Shown here: piece by piece, positions 34,851-44,072 of the stretch
Layout of the letters: every line of letters begins with the position of its first letter
How positions within the stretch are numbered: position 1 is the first letter of the stretch
DNA from: SZUA-547 sp963669315
Lineage (GTDB): Bacteria > Pseudomonadota > Alphaproteobacteria > Rhodobacterales > Rhodobacteraceae
Length of the DNA stretch: 64,000 bases
Assembly: GCA_963669315.1 (NCBI GenBank)
Contig: OY770021.1
Span: 124,001 to 188,000, forward strand
Direction: 5' to 3'
The notes under the pieces: generated by a model
Databases searched by the model: none
What the model saw: the letters and a program-made list of their open reading frames with translations, nothing else
Told to the model about the DNA's origin: nothing
Translations under genes and position numbers: made by a program

Positions 34851-34949
34851 CTATACGTTCCTATCGTCAGCGTTCGGTTCTTACTTGGTTTTTAGTATAC
34901 CCGGGTGGCGGATCGTCAAGGGTCGACACTGTATCAGATGTCGCCGAAC

Positions 34950-35618
34950 CTAACGTTCGGGCTGCGTATCAGGTTCGGGAAATTCCAATAGAACGTCTGG
35001 CACAACCTGATTCAGATTCTCGATTGCTTCTTGCGTAATGTCCAATTTGTTGACGCTGAGAACAAGTTGCTCCTCATCGAGCATAACCAAAGCGCCATGT
35101 CGTCGCATGATGTCAATCAAAACTGATTGCGCACCTTTACGCAGTTTCGACCGCGCTGCGCTAACCGCCTGATCGACAAGTCCACGCTCTCTCTGCGAAC
35201 GGGCGTAGAACGCGCGAACGTCCCGTTCGAACTGGGCCGCCAGCTTGTCGAACTCGGCCTTTGGCAACGTGGTCTTGAGATCGGAAAGCTCCCTCTCTCG
35301 GTTTCGAAGAGACTCTCCTTCGACGTCAAGTTCCGCCTCCAATGCGCTTTCAGCGGCCGCCGCCTGATCAGCGATCGACCGTGCTGCGCTCGAGTCCGTA
35401 AACAGAGAAACCTGACTGATGACCAGAATCGGAGACCGAAGCAGCTTTGGCTCGCTGACTTCCGCCGGGGCAAGGCCGGGCGCCGCCTCCGATTCGGTCG
35501 CAGGTTCGTCCTGGGCGACCGCCGGAAGGTTTCCACTGACGAGGGCGATGACTGAGAGCGCGGCGCAAAATAAAACAAAACGCGCGCAGAACGCCTGCCG
35601 GTACTCAGCCGCTTTCAC
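34950..35618 (-). CDS. OmpH/Skp-family periplasmic chaperone
   Basis: The 222-residue protein has an N-terminal signal peptide (about 1-35, ending in PAVAQ) and a Glu/Ala-rich spacer. It then has an OmpH-type domain with LVISQVSLFTDSSAAR. A long coiled-coil (about 85-160) follows, and a C-terminal beta segment. The coiled-coil arms of Skp hold unfolded outer membrane proteins. Its place directly downstream of bamA (48 bp gap) fits delivery of barrels to the BAM complex. It is longer than E. coli Skp because of the acidic spacer. Confidence 0.85.
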   Translation of the reverse strand: MKAAEYRQAFCARFVLFCAALSVIALVSGNLPAVAQDEPATESEAAPGLAPAEVSEPKLLRSPILVISQVSLFTDSSAARSIADQAAAAESALEAELDVEGESLRNRERELSDLKTTLPKAEFDKLAAQFERDVRAFYARSQRERGLVDQAVSAARSKLRKGAQSVLIDIMRRHGALVMLDEEQLVLSVNKLDITQEAIENLNQVVPDVLLEFPEPDTQPER

Positions 35619-35666
35619 ACGGTTATTGCTTTGGCGACGTATCGGCGCCTCCTCCCGTTGGCGCTT

Positions 35667-38021
35667 TTAGAAGCGCGTTCCCGCGGTGAATCTGAAGAAC
35701 TCCTCCTTATCCCCATCTTCTTGAAGAAGGGGCGTCGCCAGGTTCAGACGGAGCGGACCGAATCCAGAATCCCAGAAAAGGCTGACGCCGACCGTGGCGC
35801 GCAGATTTGAATCTGCGTCCACGACGACGGTGCCACCATCCGAATCGACATAGGAGTTGTCGCTGAGCTGGAACAATGTGCCGACGTCAGAAAACACGCC
35901 GCCATAGAGACCAAACTCCTCCGGCAGGCCCAACGGGAATGTCACGTCGGTCCGAAGCACAGCATACAACTCGCCGCCAAGCGCATCGTCGGTGTTCTGG
36001 TCGCGGGGGCCGATGCCCGAGCGCTCAAACCCGCGGAAACTGTCACCGCCAAGGAAGAATCTCTCGGTGATTCGCGGATCGTAGCCGAATCCGAAAATGC
36101 CGCCGCCCTCGAGTTCCATGCTCGCGATCAGTTCTTCATCGAAGAAGGAGGTGTACGCCTTGCCGCGCGCCACTGTCCGCAAATACTGCGCGTCAGCCAA
36201 CAGCGCGAGATCCTGATCGAGGGTCGCGATCCAACCGTCCGTCGGCTCGATGATATCGTTTCTTTGGTCGAACCGGTAGGTATAGCCCAATGAAGTGGTT
36301 AGGGCGTCGCCCTCATCTTGCTTGATCAGTTCAGAGGCATCTTCATCGACACCGAGTATTTCGTCCGAAGAGATCAACCAACGTAGCGATACCGACTGAT
36401 CCTCATCTATCGGAAACCCGACTTCGGGCCGAAAACCAATGTTCTTTTCTTCGAAAGACGATTCGTCGCTGTTGTCTTCTGCGAAGTAGTAGATGTCGAA
36501 ACCCGCCGACAGATCCAGCCCAAGGAAAGCTGGTTCGCGGAATCGCAGATCGACAACTTGCCGATCACCTGTCAGCGCAAGACGAGCGCGAAGAAACTGG
36601 CCGCGACCCAACAAGTTCCGTTCACTTACGGCGATCTCACCCAGGATCGCATCTGCGGTCGAATACCCGACAGCGAAGCTAACAGAGCCGGTCGACTCCT
36701 CTTCGACCTCGACGGTGACGACGGCGCGATCCTCAGCCGAGCCTTGCGACGTGCGCACATTGACGTTCTTGAAGAAACGCAAACCCCGAATATTGCGTTC
36801 GGCGCGATCGATCTCATAGGCGTTAAACGCGTCGCCCTCGGCAAAGCGAAATTCCCGCCGGATCACCCGGTCGAGCGTACGTACATTGCCTTCGACTTCG
36901 ATCCGCTCGACGAACAGGCGCGGGCCGGGGACGATGTTGAAGGCGACGTCGATCGTGCGCGCTTCCTCATTGCGGACTGCGACCGGCCGAACGTCGACGA
37001 AAACGACGCCGCTTTTTCCAGCGAGCTGGATGATTTCTTCAACCGTTTCGACAATGATCGAGGCCTCGTAGAGATCGCCCGGCTCAACATCGATGAGGTC
37101 GGCAAAGAGCTCCTGATCGACGCCTTCGACCCGTGAGGAGATTTTCACCTCGCCAAAATTATAGATCTCGCCTTCATCAACCGTGAATGTGATGAAGAAA
37201 CCGGCCCTGTCGGGCGAAAGCTCAGCCGTCGCCGACAGAACCGTGAAATCCGCAAAGCCGCGATCCAGATAGTAGCGCCGCAACAATTCTTTATCGAATT
37301 CCAGCCGGTCGGGATCGTAGTTGTCAGTTCCCTTGATCCAGCTGAACCAGCCGCTTTCCCGGGTTTCGACGACCCCGCGCAAACGGCTATCGGAGAACTC
37401 TTCATTGCCGACGAAGTTGATCGCGCTCACGCCGGTCAGCGGGCCTTCCTCGATTTCGAACACCAGATCGACGCGATTGTCGCTGCGCTCGATGATCACC
37501 GGTTCGACGCTGGCGCCAAACCGGCCCGTACGGCGGTACAGCTCCACCAGAATATTCGCGTCAGCCTCCGCCTTGGCGCGGGTGAATGCGCCACGGGGAC
37601 GAGACTGAGTCAGCGCTTGCAGTTCCTCGTTGGTGACGCGGTCATTCCCCTCAAACGCGATGCGATTGATCGTCGGGTTCTCATCGACGCGGACGACTAC
37701 GAGACCGGCCGCCGGCGTGATGGAGACGTTTCGGAACAGGCCTGTGTCGAACAACCGGCGGGTCGATTCGTTTACGTCATCGGCCGAAACGAGGTCGCCG
37801 CGAGAGAATGTCAGGAACGTGATGATGGTCGCCGCGTCGATGCGGCGGTTGCCAATTACCTGAATATCCGCGACTTCGAGCCTCTGGCCTTCCTGCGCTT
37901 GCTGCGCCTTGGAATGGGAAACGATCGTCGCGTCGAAGAACGCCATAGCGATCGCAGCAAAAAATCCAATTAGAAGCCCCGCACTCGCCCGACCGGCGAT
38001 CCGACAGAAAGCAGCACGCAT
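35667..38021 (-). CDS. bamA: Outer membrane protein assembly factor BamA
   Basis: BamA is the core of the machine that inserts beta-barrels into the outer membrane. The protein (784 residues from ATG 38021) has a signal sequence ending near SHSKAQQ. Five POTRA domains cover about residues 45-430, starting with VADIQVIGNRRIDAATIITF, and a 16-strand barrel with the RGF-type motif DSFRGFERSGIGPRD follows. It ends in FFRFTAGTRF with the terminal Phe. The start is preferred because AAGGGG is 8 bp upstream; an in-frame GTG at 38060 adds a basic leader in front of the signal peptide. Confidence 0.95.
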   Translation of the reverse strand: MRAAFCRIAGRASAGLLIGFFAAIAMAFFDATIVSHSKAQQAQEGQRLEVADIQVIGNRRIDAATIITFLTFSRGDLVSADDVNESTRRLFDTGLFRNVSITPAAGLVVVRVDENPTINRIAFEGNDRVTNEELQALTQSRPRGAFTRAKAEADANILVELYRRTGRFGASVEPVIIERSDNRVDLVFEIEEGPLTGVSAINFVGNEEFSDSRLRGVVETRESGWFSWIKGTDNYDPDRLEFDKELLRRYYLDRGFADFTVLSATAELSPDRAGFFITFTVDEGEIYNFGEVKISSRVEGVDQELFADLIDVEPGDLYEASIIVETVEEIIQLAGKSGVVFVDVRPVAVRNEEARTIDVAFNIVPGPRLFVERIEVEGNVRTLDRVIRREFRFAEGDAFNAYEIDRAERNIRGLRFFKNVNVRTSQGSAEDRAVVTVEVEEESTGSVSFAVGYSTADAILGEIAVSERNLLGRGQFLRARLALTGDRQVVDLRFREPAFLGLDLSAGFDIYYFAEDNSDESSFEEKNIGFRPEVGFPIDEDQSVSLRWLISSDEILGVDEDASELIKQDEGDALTTSLGYTYRFDQRNDIIEPTDGWIATLDQDLALLADAQYLRTVARGKAYTSFFDEELIASMELEGGGIFGFGYDPRITERFFLGGDSFRGFERSGIGPRDQNTDDALGGELYAVLRTDVTFPLGLPEEFGLYGGVFSDVGTLFQLSDNSYVDSDGGTVVVDADSNLRATVGVSLFWDSGFGPLRLNLATPLLQEDGDKEEFFRFTAGTRF

Positions 38022-38188
38022 TTCAGTCCCCTTGTCGCGTTCCGCGTCGCGCCCCTTCACGGGACGATTATTTGTTCCAACGCGGGCGCGACCCGGCCCC
38101 TCGCCGTGGCCGCGGCAGCGTCTGAACCGTCATTTCATCGGGCCTGCTCGCCCCCGCTTGCGGCGACATCGCCACGCCCAGGGAAGGC

Positions 38189-39520
38189 CTACAATCGGGA
38201 CAAATCGTTATATGTTGCGAAGACCATAAGCAAGATGACGATGCTGAAACCTATCGTCATCCCAATTTCCACCCACCTGTCCCTTAGCGGGCGACCTCGA
38301 ATGGCTTCGATCCCGTAAAATAGCAGATGACCGCCATCAAGGACAGGGATTGGGAACAGATTGAGCAACCCAATCGATGTCGAGAGAAACGCGATCATGG
38401 TTACGAGCGAAGTCAGGCCCCGGTCGGCCGCCTCGCCCGAAATTTCGGCGATGCGGATCGGGCCGCCAATCTGACCTGGATCGCTCTCCCCGGCGATGAC
38501 CCGGTAGAGGTAACTCATCGTCAGATCGACCACCCCCCAGGTCTGCCGCGCGCCGAATGTCAGCGCGTCTACGGGGCCGACCGATTCCCGGGCGGGGGCA
38601 AAACCCGCGCCATCCAGATTGATGATGCCTATGGTCGGCATCGGCTTGATCTCTCCGGTCTCGTAATCCTCCCGCTCAATCATGCGGGGGGTGATGGTGA
38701 ACTCCAGCCGCTGCTCGTCCCGCAGGACGGTAACCAGCATGGGATTGGGCCCGTTCGCCGCGGTGATGCGCTGGAGCGCGCGGAACGACTGGATCTCTTC
38801 GCCATTCGCAACAACGATCTTGTCACCGACTTCCAGTCCCGCTGCGGCTGCGGCGCCCGACGGCGCGATATCGTCAACCACGGCCGGGCGTGCCAACTTC
38901 ACATCGACCATGATCCGAGAGCCGTCGCGCAGAATCAGCGCCGGAACCGGCGCCCCCTCGCCGCGGTTAATGGCGTAGACCATGTCGATATAATCCTCGA
39001 CCGCCTCACCATCGACTTCCAGCACCTGATCGCCGGACACAAGGCCACTGAATTCTGGCGCTTCGCCAATAGCGGCTTTATCCGTCGGCGTGCCTTCGGC
39101 CAGCGCCAATGCCGCAAACACCAAAATTGAGAGCAGGAAATTCGCCACAGGCCCTGCAAGGACCGTCAGCGTGCGACTCATCAGCGGCGCCGTCGGGAAG
39201 GCGCGCGCGCGTTCCGCCTCGGACATTGCGGCGACGGCCTGCTCATCGGGCCTGCTGGATGCGCCGGAATCGCCCAGGAATTTCACGTACCCGCCGAGCG
39301 GAATCAGGGAGACTTTCCAACGCGTGCCGCGGCTGTCGGTCCATCCGAACAGTTCCTTGCCGAAGCCGATCGAAAACGCCTCGGCGTGAATGCCGCGCCA
39401 GCGTCCGACGATGTAGTGGCCGTATTCGTGGACGAAGACGACGATGAGCAGCACCACCAGAAACGGTAGTACGTAAAACAACACGTCGCCAATCACTGGG
39501 ATCTGGGCAATGAACTCCAT
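38189..39520 (-). CDS. rseP: RIP metalloprotease RseP
   Basis: RseP is a site-2 zinc protease of the inner membrane that cleaves anti-sigma factors and leftover signal peptides. The 443-residue protein has the zinc motif HEYGH (31-35) inside the first membrane helix. PDZ domains follow (GLVSGDQVLEVDG and AAAAGLEVGDKIVVANG), and the second zinc-binding segment NLFPIPVLDGGH lies near the end. It sits between dxr and bamA, as is common. The 167 bp between rseP and bamA hold no gene. Confidence 0.93.
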   Translation of the reverse strand: MEFIAQIPVIGDVLFYVLPFLVVLLIVVFVHEYGHYIVGRWRGIHAEAFSIGFGKELFGWTDSRGTRWKVSLIPLGGYVKFLGDSGASSRPDEQAVAAMSEAERARAFPTAPLMSRTLTVLAGPVANFLLSILVFAALALAEGTPTDKAAIGEAPEFSGLVSGDQVLEVDGEAVEDYIDMVYAINRGEGAPVPALILRDGSRIMVDVKLARPAVVDDIAPSGAAAAAGLEVGDKIVVANGEEIQSFRALQRITAANGPNPMLVTVLRDEQRLEFTITPRMIEREDYETGEIKPMPTIGIINLDGAGFAPARESVGPVDALTFGARQTWGVVDLTMSYLYRVIAGESDPGQIGGPIRIAEISGEAADRGLTSLVTMIAFLSTSIGLLNLFPIPVLDGGHLLFYGIEAIRGRPLRDRWVEIGMTIGFSIVILLMVFATYNDLSRL

Positions 39521-39582
39521 ACGCTACGCCTTTCGAGGTTTACGCGCCTGTCGCACTGTTCGCCTTTCTGACCCAACGCGGC

Positions 39583-40773
39583 CTAGGCGGCAAGGGCTGC
39601 GATCCGAGCCAAGGCTGCGCGCCGCGCCTCAGCGTCGGCATCCAGCACCTCTTCAAGATCGGTCGGATCGGAGGTTTCGCCAAGCCCGTTGAGCACAGAT
39701 TCCACCACCGGCGCCATATCGAGAAAGCCGATCCGGCCCGCAATGAACGCATCCACCGCGACTTCTTTCGAAGCGTTCAACGCCGCGCCCGCCGCGCCGC
39801 CCGCCTCCAACGCCCATCGCGCCAAAGCCAGAGACGGAAACCGCGTTCCGTCCGGCGGATGAAAGTCCAGACGGAAAAGCGTTGTGAAATCAAGCGCCTG
39901 CACCGGGGCCTTGCCACGGCGCGGCCAGTTGAGCGCATAGGCGATCGGCGTTTTCATATCAGGCTCGCCCATCTGCGCCAGCACCGAGCCGTCGGCGTAG
40001 CCGACCATAGAGTGAACGATGGACTGGGGATGAACGATCACTTCGATTTGATCGGGGCGCATATCGAACAAGTGCCGCGCTTCGATCATCTCAAGCGCCT
40101 TGTTGAACATCGTTGCGCTGTCGATGGAGATCTTCACGCCCATGTCCCAATTAGGGTGCGCAATGGCCTGCGATGGCGTCGCGGCGGCCATCTGTTCCCG
40201 GCTCCAGTCCCGGAACGGTCCGCCAGAGGCCGTCAGAATCACCCGCTCGATCGCGTGGGCCTGATCACGCTCAAAGACCTGATAGATCGCGCTATGCTCG
40301 GAATCGACCGGTATCAGCGTGGCCCCTACGCGGGCGACTTCGGCCATAAACAACGGCCCGGCGCAGACCAGGCATTCCTTGTTGGCCAGCGCGAGCGTGC
40401 ACCCTGGACGCAGAGCCGCCAAGGAAGGCGCCAGCCCCGCAGCGCCGACGATGGCCGCCATGCAAATATCGGCAGGCATGCGCGCCGCATCGAGAAGCGC
40501 CTCTGGACCAGCTGCGGCGAAAACATCCGGCGCGTCCGCCTCCGCCAGCGCAGCTTTCAAGTCGTCCAGTCGGTCTGGATCGGCGGTGACGACCATTTGA
40601 GGGCGCCAGCGCGCGGCCTGTTGGGCCAACTTTCCCACATTCCCGGCGCCGGTCAGCGCGACGATCTCAAACGCCTCCGCCCCACCCAGCGCTTCGACGA
40701 CCTGAAGCGTGGAACAGCCGATCGACCCGGTTGATCCGAGCACTGTCAGACGGCGGCGAACTCCGGGTTCCAT
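39583..40773 (-). CDS. dxr: 1-deoxy-D-xylulose 5-phosphate reductoisomerase
   Basis: Dxr makes 2-C-methylerythritol 4-phosphate, the committed step of the MEP isoprenoid pathway, whose products feed UppS in this operon. The 396-residue protein starts with LTVLGSTGSIGCSTLQVVEA (NADPH site). It then has LANKECLVCAG, IPVDSEHSAIYQ, LTASGGPF and PNWDMGVKISIDSATMFNK. The ATG at 40773 is 4 bp from the cdsA stop. A longer in-frame leader to 40875 is unlikely because it would overlap cdsA by about 100 bp. Confidence 0.95.
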   Translation of the reverse strand: MEPGVRRRLTVLGSTGSIGCSTLQVVEALGGAEAFEIVALTGAGNVGKLAQQAARWRPQMVVTADPDRLDDLKAALAEADAPDVFAAAGPEALLDAARMPADICMAAIVGAAGLAPSLAALRPGCTLALANKECLVCAGPLFMAEVARVGATLIPVDSEHSAIYQVFERDQAHAIERVILTASGGPFRDWSREQMAAATPSQAIAHPNWDMGVKISIDSATMFNKALEMIEARHLFDMRPDQIEVIVHPQSIVHSMVGYADGSVLAQMGEPDMKTPIAYALNWPRRGKAPVQALDFTTLFRLDFHPPDGTRFPSLALARWALEAGGAAGAALNASKEVAVDAFIAGRIGFLDMAPVVESVLNGLGETSDPTDLEEVLDADAEARRAALARIAALAA

Positions 40774-40777
40774 CGCG

Positions 40778-41638
40778 TCACCAGATGAACATCGGCGTGG
40801 CGCGCCAGAATGTGGCGGCGCCGGCCACCAGGGTCGCCGCCATGAAACCGTCAAGGCGGTCCATTGCGCCGCCATGGCCCGGAATCAGGCCGCTGGAATC
40901 CTTCACGCTGAAGCGACGTTTGACAGAGCTTTCCGCCATATCTCCCGCCTGAGAGACCACCGCCGCCAGCATCGACATGATGCAGACTTCGAAATAGTAG
41001 GTTCCGGTCGTCAGCGCGGAAAACACCGCGCCAACGAGAGCGGCCAGAACAATGCCGCCCGCCGTTCCGGACCAGGTCTTTTTCGGGCTGACTCGCGGCC
41101 AGAGTTTTGGCCCGCCGATCAGGCGACCGGCGAAATAACCTCCGACATCCGCCGCCACGACAACCAGCGCGATCCACAACGTGGTGACGAAGCCGAACTC
41201 GGGTTCAAGCCGAAGCGCCGCAAAGGTGGCGGCTGCGACAGAGATGTAGAGCGCGCCTCCAAAGCCCCACCGCCAGGACTTGCCGTTCAATTTGTCGAGT
41301 AAGGCTGAGGCCGCCGCCGCAAGAACGCAGACGACCATCGCCAATTCGACGCCCCAGACATGCGCCGCCAGGACCGAGACGACCGCGGCGGCTATCGAAG
41401 GCGCGGCCGCCAGCCCTTTCGCCGCATCCGCGCCGCATGTGACAGCGCGCCACTCCCACGCGAGAACACCCGCGATAGCAGCGACCATCGCCGTGGACCA
41501 CCAGCCGCCAAGCAACAGCAGCAACAACGCGATCGAGGCGATAACCACCGCGGAGATCAGACGCGGGCCTAGATCCGTCATCTTCGCCGCCAGACCGCCA
41601 GTATTCGCGTCTGGTTGCTTTGAGGAGCTTGACGTCAC
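40778..41638 (-). CDS. cdsA: Phosphatidate cytidylyltransferase
   Basis: CdsA makes CDP-diacylglycerol, the precursor of all phospholipid head groups. The protein has about eight membrane helices. It carries the CTP-transferase signature near the C-terminus, from LRRFSVKDSSGLIPGHGGAMDRLDG without its first two residues in this copy (VKRRFSVKDSSGLIPGHGG, then MDRLDGF). I choose GTG 41638, 4 bp from the uppS stop, giving 286 residues. ATG 41581 (MTDLGPRLISAVV) is a good alternative that begins just before helix one. Confidence 0.92.
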   Translation of the reverse strand: MTSSSSKQPDANTGGLAAKMTDLGPRLISAVVIASIALLLLLLGGWWSTAMVAAIAGVLAWEWRAVTCGADAAKGLAAAPSIAAAVVSVLAAHVWGVELAMVVCVLAAAASALLDKLNGKSWRWGFGGALYISVAAATFAALRLEPEFGFVTTLWIALVVVAADVGGYFAGRLIGGPKLWPRVSPKKTWSGTAGGIVLAALVGAVFSALTTGTYYFEVCIMSMLAAVVSQAGDMAESSVKRRFSVKDSSGLIPGHGGAMDRLDGFMAATLVAGAATFWRATPMFIW

Positions 41639-41642
41639 CTCG

Positions 41643-42401
41643 TCACCGGGACAGGGCGCCGAAGCGCCGGTCGCGGGCGCGGAAATTCTCCAGCGCCTGT
41701 TCAAGCGTCACCCGGTCGAAATCGGGCCAGTGCGTCTTGGCAAAGTAGAATTCCGAATAGGCGGCCTGCCACAGAAGAAAATTGGATAGCCGTTGCTCTC
41801 CGGACGTTCGGATCACCAGATCGGGGTCCGACGCGCCATAGGTGAACAACTCGGCCTCCAGCGCCGCTTCATTGACCGCTTCGGGAGGTAGTTCCCCGCG
41901 CGCGACTTTCCGGGCCAGACTTCGCGCCGCCGCTGCGATCTCCGCCCGCGCGCCGTAATTCAACGCGACATCCAATGCGAGTTGCGTTCCGCCCTCAGAG
42001 TCCCGCTCCAGTTGGTTCATGGACTCGATAAGATCGCCCTCCAGGTTCGACCGCTCACCGATAAAGCGAATGCGAACGCCCCGCCGCACCAGCTCAGCGG
42101 ATTCGCGGCGCAAATACTGGCGAAAAAGCCCCATCAGGCCGCGCACCTCGTCGGCCGGCCGTCGCCAGTTCTCGGTGGAAAAAGCGTAAAGAGTCAGCCT
42201 TCCGATCCCTAGGTCGGGACAGGCCTCGAGCACGTTCTTAACGGACTGGATGCCGCGCCGGTGACCCTCGATCCTTGGCAGACCACGCGCCGCGGCCCAG
42301 CGGCCGTTGCCGTCCATGATAATGGCGACGTGCAGCAGCGCAGACGCGCCCGGCGTCTGGGATGCGGGTTCTTCCCGAAGCGCGGAGTTCGCCATGAGCA
42401 T
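41643..42401 (-). CDS. uppS: Undecaprenyl diphosphate synthase
   Basis: UppS condenses isopentenyl diphosphate with farnesyl diphosphate into the C55 lipid carrier for peptidoglycan and O-antigen. The protein (252 residues from ATG 42401) has VAIIMDGNGRWAAARGLPR with the catalytic Asp. GHRRG, LTLYAFSTENWRRP, ALNYGARAEI and DLVIRTSGEQRLSNFLLWQ then follow. AAGGGA is 5 bp upstream of the chosen ATG; another ATG is two codons inside. It is the third gene of the pyrH-frr-uppS operon. Confidence 0.95.
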   Translation of the reverse strand: MLMANSALREEPASQTPGASALLHVAIIMDGNGRWAAARGLPRIEGHRRGIQSVKNVLEACPDLGIGRLTLYAFSTENWRRPADEVRGLMGLFRQYLRRESAELVRRGVRIRFIGERSNLEGDLIESMNQLERDSEGGTQLALDVALNYGARAEIAAAARSLARKVARGELPPEAVNEAALEAELFTYGASDPDLVIRTSGEQRLSNFLLWQAAYSEFYFAKTHWPDFDRVTLEQALENFRARDRRFGALSR

Positions 42402-42432
42402 CACGATCCCTTTCAAGCCACGACCGAGCCGG

Positions 42433-42996
42433 TCAGACCTGCATTATCTCTTCCTGCTTGGCCTCTAACGCCGCATCGACCTTATTGATCGCAGCGTCGG
42501 TAAGTTCCTGGATCTCATCGTGATAGAGCTTCTGCTCATCCTCCGACAGCCCGTCGGCCTTGGCCTTCTTGATCTGGTCCATACCGTCCTTGCGCACGTT
42601 GCGGATCGCGATCCGCGCGCTCTCGGAGTATTGCCCGGCGACTTTGGCAAGTTCGCGGCGACGCTCTTCGTTGAGCTCTGGAATCGGTAAGCGAAGCAGG
42701 GTTCCGTCCATCTGTGGGTTGAGACCCAGACCAGAGGTGCGGATCGCCTTGTCCACCGCTGCGACAAGCCCTTTGTCCCAGACGCTGACGGTAACCATCC
42801 GAGGATCCGGCACGTTGATCGTCGCGCACTGATTGATCGGCATCAACGCGCCATAGGCGTCGACCATCACCGGGTCCAGCATGCTGGCCGATGCGCGCCC
42901 GGTCCTGAGCGAAGCGAACTCCGTCCTTAGCGCGTTCAGCGCGCCATCCATGCGCCGTTCGAGATCATCAAGGTCGATTTCATCGGGTTCAGACAT
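42433..42996 (-). CDS. frr: Ribosome recycling factor
   Basis: Frr, with EF-G, splits the post-termination ribosome. The 187-residue protein begins DLDDLERRMDGALNALRTEF and has LRTGRASASMLDPVMVDAYG and LPIPELNEERRRELAKVAG. The helical arms match the usual length (about 185). It follows pyrH at 66 bp, the standard bacterial order. Confidence 0.96.
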   Translation of the reverse strand: MSEPDEIDLDDLERRMDGALNALRTEFASLRTGRASASMLDPVMVDAYGALMPINQCATINVPDPRMVTVSVWDKGLVAAVDKAIRTSGLGLNPQMDGTLLRLPIPELNEERRRELAKVAGQYSESARIAIRNVRKDGMDQIKKAKADGLSEDEQKLYHDEIQELTDAAINKVDAALEAKQEEIMQV

Positions 42997-43062
42997 CGTA
43001 TCGAGCTTTCTATCGGACCGAACGGCGCGTCGTCAGACGCGACTGCAGGGTCTGGGTCGCAA

Positions 43063-43869
43063 TCAACGGGGTTCGACAATGGTGAATTTTCCGCGTCCAC
43101 TCAAGACCGACACAAAGCCGCCCTCGACAAACAAAGAGAAAACGTAGATCGGCAGATCGTTCTCGCGCGCCAGAGCGATGGCCGACGCGTCCATGACTTT
43201 CAGGTTCTTGGTGAGAACTTCATCATAGGTGACCCGGTCATAGAACTGGGCGTTCGGGTTCAGCTTGGGATCGCTGTCATAGACTCCATCAACGCTGGTG
43301 CCCTTGTAGATCGCGCCGCAGCCCATCTCCATCGCCCGCAGCGTCGCCGCCGTGTCGGTGGTGAAATACGGGTTGCCAGTGCCCGCGGCGAAAACGCAAA
43401 TGCGCCCTTTTTCAAGATGGCGCACGGCGCGGCGGCGGATATAGGGTTCACAGATCTGATCCATCGGAATGGCCGAGATCACACGTGTGTGCACGTCCAG
43501 ACGCTCAAGCGCGTTCTGCATGGCGAGCGCGTTCATTACTGTCGCCAGCATGCCCATGTAATCGGCCGAGGCGCGCTCCATTCCCTGCGCCGATCCGGAA
43601 AGTCCCCGAAATATGTTGCCGCCGCCGATCACGAGGCAGATCTCCGCCCCCAGATCATGGACCTTCTTGATCTCTTCGGCGATGGAGTCGACCGTGGGCG
43701 GATGAAGGCCGAAACCCTGATCCCCCATCAGGGCCTCGCCTGAGATTTTCAACAGCACGCGTTTGTGCAACAAGCCGCCACCTACAACCGGCTCGATCGA
43801 GCCGTCTTGTTCGGCCACGGTTGCAGCGGTCCCCTCCGACCCTTGGGCCATTCGCGCCACTCCATTCAT
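43063..43869 (-). CDS. pyrH: UMP kinase
   Basis: PyrH phosphorylates UMP to UDP and is usually activated by GTP. The 268-residue protein has RVLLKISGEALMGDQGFG, LVIGGGNIFRG, GNPYFTTDTAATLRAMEM, YKGTSVDGVYDSDPK and YDEVLTKNLKVMDASAIALA. An extra N-terminal segment of about 35 residues precedes the kinase fold; an in-frame ATG at 43851 (MAQGSEG) is another possible start. It opens the long minus-strand operon that reaches the acetyltransferase at 30965. Confidence 0.95.
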   Translation of the reverse strand: MNGVARMAQGSEGTAATVAEQDGSIEPVVGGGLLHKRVLLKISGEALMGDQGFGLHPPTVDSIAEEIKKVHDLGAEICLVIGGGNIFRGLSGSAQGMERASADYMGMLATVMNALAMQNALERLDVHTRVISAIPMDQICEPYIRRRAVRHLEKGRICVFAAGTGNPYFTTDTAATLRAMEMGCGAIYKGTSVDGVYDSDPKLNPNAQFYDRVTYDEVLTKNLKVMDASAIALARENDLPIYVFSLFVEGGFVSVLSGRGKFTIVEPR

Positions 43870-44072
43870 GATTTCGCGCCAAACTGTCCGAACGCCCGTG
43901 CCATTGCAAGAGTTGGACGGGCGGGTCGGGGCAAAACACCGCTTGGGGAAAGAAAGCCGCTGACATCGGCGCGGCGGTGTGGCTATCTGGCGCGACCATC
44001 CGCCACCCTATGACTTCGTGCGGATCAATGTGGCGAATTGAATGACTGTGATGGAAATGAGGGCGTACGGCG